A DNA stretch of 11,307 nucleotides, taken from positions 1 to 11,307 of the forward strand of contig CALAYC010000213.1 in NCBI GenBank assembly GCA_937894935.1, written 5' to 3'. The DNA comes from an uncultured Verrucomicrobiota bacterium. Lineage in GTDB: Bacteria > Verrucomicrobiota > Verrucomicrobiia > Limisphaerales > JADLHS01. The notes under the pieces are model-generated. The model searched no databases. It worked only from the letters and a program-made list of their open reading frames with translations, and was not told the origin of the DNA. The translations under genes and the position numbers were made by a program. Shown piece after piece: positions 1-7,149 of this stretch (the stretch's first letter is position 1; every line of letters begins with the position of its first letter).

Positions 1-3000
1 CCCCATCCGATATTTCTGCAATACATCCCGCCAGTGAACATCACTGTTTGTGCCGGGCAGGATGCGGAAGTTCTCGACGCGCAACGAAGCGGTGGTGCCA
101 TAAGCATCGGGGTTGTTGAACCCGAGTCGGCCACGCAATACTTCCCAATCCGCTTTCATTTCCGCCAACGCGCTGGACAAACCGGGATCGCCCGTCGCGC
201 TACCGGCAAATTGCGGTTCGCCGTTTTGCACCACCCCCAACGCGCGAGAGCCAACGATGCGACTGATAAACGAACGTCCGGTCGGCGTTTCGAGCAAACC
301 GGTTTCGTAATCGTACGCATTCGCTGCGAGATACGAGTAACGTGCGGCGAGATCAAAGAGCGTCTTGTAGCGTTCGAGTTTTTCGTTTCGGAAAATGCGG
401 AATGCAGCGTCACGCGTGCGATATCCTTGAATCACCGCCGCTGCGCGTTGCCGGAAGACCAGGCGCTCCTGTTGGATGCGATCTCCCTTGGCCACCAGCG
501 CGCGATACGCTTCGAGCGCGTCGTTGTACTCGCGGAATCGCTCATTGATTGTGCCCAACAACGCCATGATGCCTTCCCACTTGTCACCCAACTCAGCAAC
601 CTCCGACCGGACTTCCTGATTCCATTCAATGGGCGCAATTTTTTCGAATTCAGTCCAACGTTGCGCCGTGGAGGTGCCCAGTTGCAATACTTGAACAAGG
701 TTGAAGCCAACTGTTTTGGCAGCTTCAAACGCGGCCTCGCTTCCGCTCTTCGCGAATTTAAGCGCAGCACGCCCTGGCGACGTCAGGTCGCCACCTGCGG
801 CCACACCAGCGATAAGACTCTTCGGCAAGCCTTCGATGACTCCCTCGAATGAATCGCCCGCGACGTTCTCGACGGCATCCAGCACGCGAGTCATGATTTC
901 GTTGGCGGCAACGACCGCCTCGAGCGTCTGCTCGGCAATCAACAAATCTCGCTGGTAATTGGAAATGGTCACGTGGTCAGCCATTTTTGCCCGGAACAGC
1001 GCGAGAGTGCGGTTAAAGTCTGTCATCGAACCTTCCTGATCAAACAACGCCTGACGTAACGCCGTGTGCGAAGCGATGACTTTTGAAATCGCCGCCTGAA
1101 TCTGCCCCGGCGACGCGCGACGCCCGGTCCATTCCGCTGGTTTCAACGGGAAGCCATCACCGCCAATGTCGATTTCAATATAATGGACGCCGTTGGAATA
1201 ACGCGGGTCGGTCTGATCCACAATGCCCAGGTCCGTAAGATTGTAGTTTGTCAACCAATCAGCCGGGAAATCCTGAATGTCGATCTGATAAGTATTCCGC
1301 GTTCCCGGATAATTCCACACAGCGGGAAAATCCTGTTCCGGTCGCTCCACGTAGGTGTAATGAACGAGATCGGGACCGGCATAACCCTGACGCCACGTTT
1401 TGCCCGGGCCAATATCGTCAGTGTATGGCGTGCCATAAATTTCAATCAGCGCGTGTTCGTAGGCGAGTTCCTGTTTGGCCACAACGTTTTGGAAGTCGGC
1501 CAACGAATCCTGTTCGGAACGCATCAGACTCGTGACATCCTTGGCGTCATCGAAAGACGCCACCGCGTTGTTGAGCGCGCGAATGGCGCGATTGTAAATC
1601 TGATCGAAGTGGGTGCCATTGCCATCGCCAATAGCATTCGGATTCACGTCAAAGGCCACCGCGTTCTCCGGCAGCCCCATCGGCGTAAGCCCGCCCTCAG
1701 CATTTTCCATCGCCTGTTGTAAATCCTCCGCCGCAATGACAAGTTCCTGTAATTCCGGCACCGTCGTGCGGTCAATCTTCTGAATACCTTCGTGATAGGG
1801 ATTCGGATCCACGGCAGGAAGGATAGCGTTGCCCACGACCCAATTCAGATACCCACCCTGCCCGACACGTGTGGCCCAGTGATCAAGTCCCCAATAACGC
1901 GTCGAATTATAGGTGTTCACACCATCGGTGTAAGTGCGTTGGGAATTCACGCGCGTCGTGCTGAAATGATTCCATCCAGCCGTTTGAATTTTCTGGTAAT
2001 CCTGTCGCCACGTAAGATCGAACGCCTGTTTACCCGCCCGAGCCAAAGCAGCAGCAGCAGCGGCGAACTTCCGTTCATCCTGATAATCCACCGACACCGG
2101 CAGGCCCATTACCAATACCGCTTCGGAGCGCGGCACCCAGTCGAAGTTCCGATTCAACAACAGCGAGTAATAACCTTTCAACGCCGTGAGATAATGACCA
2201 TAAGCATCGCCATGTCCTTGCGGGAACATGTAAGCCGCGTCTTCGGCATTGATGACCCCATCGGGCGTTTTGTTCGGATCTTCCTGAATGTTATAATTCA
2301 GCGCGTAAATAACTTCGCCGGCGTCAATGCCACGCGTGTAGTTCCACACCAGCCGATTATAAACCGGCGACACTTCAACGCCGGGCACGAGGAAATCATC
2401 CCGACCGCGTATCAACGCCAGTTCTTCCTCGAGCAACGACGCCGTCTGACCTTTAAAGGCGAACAGCGAAGTCGCGATAGCTCCGTAAGTCTGATTCGCG
2501 GTGCCGATTCCAATCGTCGGATTCGCGGCATCCGCCCAGGCTTCATTGCCGACCATCATGTAAAGGTCATTGAGATAACCGGCCGCGAGTAACAGCGCAT
2601 CGTTCGCCGGACCGTAGTTGTAACCCGCCTCAATGCTGATGGAGCGACCGCGACGCAACACCGTTTCGTAAATCTCGATCAATCCGTAGTTGTTAATCGT
2701 GTCGAGATTTAACGCAATATCACCTTCCCATCGTCGTCCGGCAGCAGTGAGAATACTGCCGTCAGTGTTCACCGTGTTATTGAACAAATCAGTAACACGC
2801 TGATTGAACGGATTAAGTCCAGCCAGCACGCGTTTAATCCAACCTTCGGCCAGTTGCGGATCAGTCCATTCGGACCATTGATCGTAAAGTGGATGTTCGG
2901 GATTGGCCGGCTTGTAGCGGAGCACCACGTAATTATCTCCCAACACCTGAATGCCTGAACCACCCAACAGATACAGAGGCTGCTCTTCACCGCTGGAGAG

Positions 3001-6000
3001 AGAGAGGTATTGCGACATGGTTGCATCTTTTACGGGCGGCTGACCGTCCACCGGTGCGGCGATTTTCCATTCGTAAAAGAACTCATCAAAACGTCCGCCC
3101 ATATCGAGCGAATGCTGGAACGTAATCTGTTCGCTCAATGGATTGGCCGCCGGAATCACCTTGAGTTCACCCGGCTCTAATTCCGGCACTACCCGGAAAA
3201 TATGCAGCGCCACCGGTTCGCCTGGTTGCGTAAACGCAGAACCATTAGCTTCAACCAGCGTAACGTAACCCTGCCCCGGACCACTCGCTGAAAGCGCGTA
3301 AGAATCAACCGCAATGTTGTCGTTGTTAATTTCGGCAAGCTCGGATACTCCCACCGAAACCGTCACGTTGGGATTCGGAATGTAGGTACCCGGTACAGCC
3401 GGATTCTCGTAAAACGTTTCGAGCGGGGTCGCCAGAGCATCCACAAGATCGCCCCATTTCGAACTGGCCGGGTCATTGGTGGGACAGAGACTTCTGACCG
3501 CGTCAAGGTCCGCACCGCGAAGCACGTTGAGCAAAAGATAATCGTCCCCGAGGATTTCCTCCTTGAATTCCCCCTTCAACACCAGACTGCCCTTCGAGCC
3601 GCGGTTCGGATCGTAATAAACCCGTGAAGCCAGATGCGGCGGCAGATTCGGGAAATAGTATTTGCCGAGGTAAAGCTCGGTGCGGACACTCGGCGGAATT
3701 TGCGTGAGCCCCAAAGCGGCCAAATCGGAATACTTCTCCCGCGTCGGGTCATGAAGAATGACACTCGGACGGGCGTTGGTGATGTTTGCACTGATGGACT
3801 GCTGATAAAGGACGCGCGCGGTTTTGAAATCACGCACCCCGGGCAAACCATTTTTCGGACTGGTAAGCGTCAGCCCGTATCTCATTTCCGGAACACCTTT
3901 CGAACCGTCCTTAGGATCGCGCTCCGGCCAGACCGGGCGATATACAATGTCGAGCGCCGGCGTAGTCTTCGCCGCTGGATCACCGGCATAAACACCATTA
4001 CTCAATGGCCGCAAATAAGGAACAATACTGCCGGGCGGCGGGGGCGAAGAGATCCCCGGCCACGCAAAACTCGGCTCGGTCTTGTAATAAAACCGCATCG
4101 TAAAGCTGTTCGTCGTATTCGGCGAAACAGCGAGAAACGGCGGACGATTTGAAAACGCGATAATGCTCCCCGTGTAAGAATTGGTACTGGTGATCACCAA
4201 CCGCGATTGCGCAACGACGCTGCCACCAGCAACGACGTTAATGGTAAGATTGTTCGTTACGCGATCGCCTTGATAAAGATCGTACACGATGAGTTGCACG
4301 TTGGCCGATCCGGTATTTGTCGGCGTGCCCCGAAGTGCCAAACCTGAAATCGTCAACCACGAAGGCAAATTCCCATTACTGGTCATCGAAAGGAATTCAT
4401 CCTGGCGCGACGCGTGGACGACGTATTCGAACGGTTGTCCGACCACCGCAGTCGCCGTCGGCGGCGTTCCGAATGTTCGCGTTGCGACGTTGTACGAACC
4501 CGCCTGAAGCGGCGGCAAACCGGCATGCGCCCCGCGATAGACCCAGAAATTGTTATTCCGATCGCGGAACGTGAACCCTTTGTAATGTCCGAACGGTCCG
4601 TCGGCGTCACGGGTTTCATTCCACATTCCCGGCAAATCACCGGACGTATTGGGCGGCTCAGTATTGTAATTGATGGCGTTGTCGCCATTGCCTTCTACCG
4701 GTTTGGCAAGTAACGGTAATGGCATCGGCGGTTGGAGCATTCGACCGGCTTCGGTGATGTAATCAAACACCCAACCGGCTTCCGGCTTTTCTCGCAATAC
4801 CTTGAAAGCCGACATCGACGGCCGTCCATCAGCATCCTGGTATTCAATCAAAACAAAACGATCGGACGAATAGCTGGCAGAGTTGGTAATGTTCAGATCG
4901 TCACGCGTCGCAAAGACCTGTCCGCCTGAAACGATGGCGTGCTCTTCGTTAGGATTGTAACCCGGCTGCGTGGGATCGTTCTGATAATAAATCGTTCCCG
5001 CCGCTTCGAGCGAACTCAATTGCCGATGACCAGCGCTGCCGACATTGCTGGCGAGCACAATTTCTCCTGCATCATCCGGCCACTTGAGCGTGTAACGGCC
5101 AATCACCGACGGCCAGTAAACAGTTTTGAATCCAAGTGTCGTGTCTGCGCCATTGAGACGATACCACCAGACCTCGAGACGATTATTGCCGGGAACAGCA
5201 TTCACCGGAATGATCGACCCGCTATTGGCATTTTCAAAACCGGCAGTGAACGGATTTACATACGCATGAACGTTGTAATGATTTCCGTATTCGGTGCGGA
5301 TATGGCCGGCGAGATAATTCTCACCCAACCCCGCTCCCACTTCGCCCGCTGGTGCATTGATACGTCTGCCGACGTCCACCGTTTCGTCCACCACGCGCGG
5401 CGCCTTCAACTCGTTCGGCCAATGCATGGTGTTATTCGTCGGATTCCAGCCGATGAGATTAGTGGCAACTGTAGTCGCCAGATTGGTTGACTTAAGCGCC
5501 GTATCCAGCCAGGAGAACACGCGCTCAAACGCGATATTGTCCCCGGAATTGAACATCAACAGCGTGCGATGCGCCGTATAGGGCGGCTCAAGAAACGTAT
5601 AAAACGCAAATGTCTCCGTCAGCTTGGCACGCGGGCGATCGAAGGGATCCTGATATTGAATGATTGGAACATTCTCCGTCGGCATGGTCACCGCAGTCAA
5701 CTTGGCCTGGTCTTCGGTCGCGACAACGGGGCGAATATAATGACTGTACTTGGCTGGATCCGAGGGCCAGATGAGTTTGTAGCGCCCCAACAACGACGGC
5801 CATTTCAAACCGACCTCGCCCTCTTCCATCCAGTGAACGAGATAATCGTTCACGTTCTGGGTTTCCCGAATGGCGAAGAGCCGGATGTCCTCGGTGCCGG
5901 GATAAGTTTTCTCGTAAGCAAAAGGTAAGATGGTGCCTTGGAAAATCGGCTCTGGAGTCAAGGCCGCAACCGTTCCCGGCGAAGGAGGAACAATCCGTTC

Positions 6001-7131
6001 GCCAAGCTCAATGGAAACATCCAACGGCGTCGGCGATTTAAAAACATCCACGATTTCAAAACCGAGTTGTTCGCGGGACTGACCGTCGGGTCGCGAATCA
6101 CCGAGCAATTCCATAAAGACTCGACCTTCGATGTTATAGGCGAAAATTCCCCGCTGAGAGCTGTCGTACCACAATGTGCGCAATTCCGGTAATGGCGCGT
6201 TGGTGGTACCGTCCGTGGGACTACTGTCGCCCGGACCGACGTACTGCGTCTCAACTGTGCGTGGAAAATTGTTGTTATAGACGATGGTGATGTCGCCAAT
6301 GCGACTGCTCGGAACGGTGATCGGCTTACCGAGATTTCGGAAACTGCGCTCAGTCCAATAAATCTTTCGCGGCGGTTTAACCGGTGCGCCGGAGACAATG
6401 TAATTGGCGGAGTGAGTGGTGAAATAATTTCCGGCATTGGTGAAATACGTACCACTACTCGGCGGCGTTGAAGAATACTGAGCCTTCACCCAGGTGACCG
6501 TGATTGGCCCCGGCTGAATGGCGTAAACTTTCCGTGCATTAACACTCCAATAGTAACCGCTATTGGCATGATTATTCGTCGTATAAGGCTCCGGCAACCA
6601 ATAAGCCTGCGGAGCAATGTTGGTGAGCGCGATACCGTTTTCGTCCGTCAATGGCACTGGAATTTCCGCTCCGAATGCGAACGAAACCTGCCGACTCAAA
6701 TACGGCGCGCCGATTGAGACACGACGTAACACCATCGCCACCGCTGAATTCGACAGCGCTACCGGTAATCCCATCTCCTGCGCCACAGTACCGGAGAATG
6801 CATTTGTTCCTGCTTTCAACCCGGGCGAATTACTTGCCGCCAACCATGCATCGCGGCTCAATCCCGGCGTCGCACCAAAACTGACGAAACCACGAAATTG
6901 ATTTGTCGTTGGTAACAGAGCCGTACCCGATTCGTTGAGCGTGGTCATGCGGCCATCCGATCCCGGAGGCACATTCACCACGGTGGAAATCGGCACACCG
7001 CGCTGGGAAAAGAAGTTGAACGACACGTCGCCCTGCCGAAACTCCAGCGGCACCGATTCAACCGCGTGCGCGCCGGACAAACCTGCCAGCAGGGCAGTAA
7101 CCGCCAGATGCTTTTGCAGAATCCGTTTCAT
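1..7131 (-). CDS. Giant exported multidomain protein, 3' end outside window (Tc-toxin-A-like helical end)
   Basis: The frame was checked triplet by triplet from the ATG at 7131 to base 1. It has no stop in 2,377 codons, so the protein is larger than 2,377 aa and its stop lies left of the window. Residues 1-23 form a signal peptide (MKRILQKHLAVTALLAG, cleavage after AHA). Residues about 25-880 are beta-rich, with a duplicated module at about 398-515 and 620-785. Residues about 890-967 look like an Ig/He_PIG domain (LPSWLTISG, then LRGTPT). Residues 1618-1631 hold an EF-hand or dockerin-like loop (PDGVINAED). From about 2018 the protein is helical: a hydrophobic stretch near 2098-2115, then a coiled-coil-like heptad region at about 2178-2260 ending in LFDLAARYSYLAANAYDYE. 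That end resembles, from memory, the region before and within the TcB-binding part of Tc toxin A subunits. It is third in the operon, 17-18 nt after the fibre gene, with no Shine-Dalgarno sequence. The function is not established; a very large extracellular scaffold or adhesin is the alternative. Confidence 0.9.
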   Translation of the reverse strand, partial: MKRILQKHLAVTALLAGLSGAHAVESVPLEFRQGDVSFNFFSQRGVPISTVVNVPPGSDGRMTTLNESGTALLPTTNQFRGFVSFGATPGLSRDAWLAASNSPGLKAGTNAFSGTVAQEMGLPVALSNSAVAMVLRRVSIGAPYLSRQVSFAFGAEIPVPLTDENGIALTNIAPQAYWLPEPYTTNNHANSGYYWSVNARKVYAIQPGPITVTWVKAQYSSTPPSSGTYFTNAGNYFTTHSANYIVSGAPVKPPRKIYWTERSFRNLGKPITVPSSRIGDITIVYNNNFPRTVETQYVGPGDSSPTDGTTNAPLPELRTLWYDSSQRGIFAYNIEGRVFMELLGDSRPDGQSREQLGFEIVDVFKSPTPLDVSIELGERIVPPSPGTVAALTPEPIFQGTILPFAYEKTYPGTEDIRLFAIRETQNVNDYLVHWMEEGEVGLKWPSLLGRYKLIWPSDPAKYSHYIRPVVATEDQAKLTAVTMPTENVPIIQYQDPFDRPRAKLTETFAFYTFLEPPYTAHRTLLMFNSGDNIAFERVFSWLDTALKSTNLATTVATNLIGWNPTNNTMHWPNELKAPRVVDETVDVGRRINAPAGEVGAGLGENYLAGHIRTEYGNHYNVHAYVNPFTAGFENANSGSIIPVNAVPGNNRLEVWWYRLNGADTTLGFKTVYWPSVIGRYTLKWPDDAGEIVLASNVGSAGHRQLSSLEAAGTIYYQNDPTQPGYNPNEEHAIVSGGQVFATRDDLNITNSASYSSDRFVLIEYQDADGRPSMSAFKVLREKPEAGWVFDYITEAGRMLQPPMPLPLLAKPVEGNGDNAINYNTEPPNTSGDLPGMWNETRDADGPFGHYKGFTFRDRNNNFWVYRGAHAGLPPLQAGSYNVATRTFGTPPTATAVVGQPFEYVVHASRQDEFLSMTSNGNLPSWLTISGLALRGTPTNTGSANVQLIVYDLYQGDRVTNNLTINVVAGGSVVAQSRLVITSTNSYTGSIIAFSNRPPFLAVSPNTTNSFTMRFYYKTEPSFAWPGISSPPPPGSIVPYLRPLSNGVYAGDPAAKTTPALDIVYRPVWPERDPKDGSKGVPEMRYGLTLTSPKNGLPGVRDFKTARVLYQQSISANITNARPSVILHDPTREKYSDLAALGLTQIPPSVRTELYLGKYYFPNLPPHLASRVYYDPNRGSKGSLVLKGEFKEEILGDDYLLLNVLRGADLDAVRSLCPTNDPASSKWGDLVDALATPLETFYENPAVPGTYIPNPNVTVSVGVSELAEINNDNIAVDSYALSASGPGQGYVTLVEANGSAFTQPGEPVALHIFRVVPELEPGELKVIPAANPLSEQITFQHSLDMGGRFDEFFYEWKIAAPVDGQPPVKDATMSQYLSLSSGEEQPLYLLGGSGIQVLGDNYVVLRYKPANPEHPLYDQWSEWTDPQLAEGWIKRVLAGLNPFNQRVTDLFNNTVNTDGSILTAAGRRWEGDIALNLDTINNYGLIEIYETVLRRGRSISIEAGYNYGPANDALLLAAGYLNDLYMMVGNEAWADAANPTIGIGTANQTYGAIATSLFAFKGQTASLLEEELALIRGRDDFLVPGVEVSPVYNRLVWNYTRGIDAGEVIYALNYNIQEDPNKTPDGVINAEDAAYMFPQGHGDAYGHYLTALKGYYSLLLNRNFDWVPRSEAVLVMGLPVSVDYQDERKFAAAAAALARAGKQAFDLTWRQDYQKIQTAGWNHFSTTRVNSQRTYTDGVNTYNSTRYWGLDHWATRVGQGGYLNWVVGNAILPAVDPNPYHEGIQKIDRTTVPELQELVIAAEDLQQAMENAEGGLTPMGLPENAVAFDVNPNAIGDGNGTHFDQIYNRAIRALNNAVASFDDAKDVTSLMRSEQDSLADFQNVVAKQELAYEHALIEIYGTPYTDDIGPGKTWRQGYAGPDLVHYTYVERPEQDFPAVWNYPGTRNTYQIDIQDFPADWLTNYNLTDLGIVDQTDPRYSNGVHYIEIDIGGDGFPLKPAEWTGRRASPGQIQAAISKVIASHTALRQALFDQEGSMTDFNRTLALFRAKMADHVTISNYQRDLLIAEQTLEAVVAANEIMTRVLDAVENVAGDSFEGVIEGLPKSLIAGVAAGGDLTSPGRAALKFAKSGSEAAFEAAKTVGFNLVQVLQLGTSTAQRWTEFEKIAPIEWNQEVRSEVAELGDKWEGIMALLGTINERFREYNDALEAYRALVAKGDRIQQERLVFRQRAAAVIQGYRTRDAAFRIFRNEKLERYKTLFDLAARYSYLAANAYDYETGLLETPTGRSFISRIVGSRALGVVQNGEPQFAGSATGDPGLSSALAEMKADWEVLRGRLGFNNPDAYGTTASLRVENFRILPGTNSDVHWRDVLQKYRMG
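4231..4464 (-). other. Ig-like (He_PIG / cadherin-like) domain inside the giant protein
   Basis: Residues about 890-967 of the giant protein read as a compact beta domain: AVVGQPFEYVVHA at its start, LPSWLTISG and LRGTPTNTGSA in the middle, and VQLIVYD near its end. The pattern 'LPxWLxI...L.GTPT..G...V.V...D' is typical of the putative-Ig He_PIG family found in secreted and surface proteins, where these domains act as spacers or sugar- and protein-binding units. Only one clear copy is seen. Confidence 0.6.
4777..5274 (-). repeat. Internal protein module, copy 2
   Basis: Residues about 620-785 of the giant protein. The core reads VYWPSVIGRYTLKWPDD, preceded by RLEVWWYRLNG and followed by VLIEYQDADGRPSMSAFKV. 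Each block has a counterpart in copy 1: WPSxxGRYxLxWPxD, and xIxYQDxxxRP. Copy 2 is longer because of an insertion between the two blocks (residues about 698-757). A third, much weaker version may lie at residues about 198-265 (GPITVTWVKA, then PPRKIYWTE). Confidence 0.6.
5587..5940 (-). repeat. Internal protein module, copy 1
   Basis: Residues about 398-515 of the giant protein. The core reads LKWPSLLGRYKLIWPSDP, preceded by DYLVHWM and followed about 30 residues later by IIQYQDPFDRPRAKL. The same order of motifs recurs at residues about 620-785. The copies differ at most positions, so this is an old domain duplication and not a recent DNA repeat. Confidence 0.65.
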
Positions 7132-7149
7132 TGGAATGCAGCAGCGGGA

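Noticed and set aside
34..852. Plus-strand open frame of 272 codons
   Set aside because: It lies antisense to the giant minus-strand gene, has an Arg-rich, low-complexity composition with no recognisable domain, and mirrors codon bias of the real gene.
2045..2065. AGC triplet run
   Set aside because: It encodes a short run of six alanines (about 1690-1695) in a helix of the giant protein; too short to be a separate repeat feature.
1183..2592. Plus-strand open frames of 179 and 266 codons
   Set aside because: Both are opposite the continuous 2,377-codon minus frame and encode Arg/Ile-rich sequence without motifs; they are shadows.
4939..5928. Plus-strand frames of 183 and 119 codons
   Set aside because: They are antisense to the duplicated module region; the minus frame gives coherent, repeated protein motifs while these do not.
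5958..6455. Minus-strand frame of 165 codons
   Set aside because: It is out of frame with the giant gene on the same strand and fully inside it; the giant frame carries the meaningful protein.
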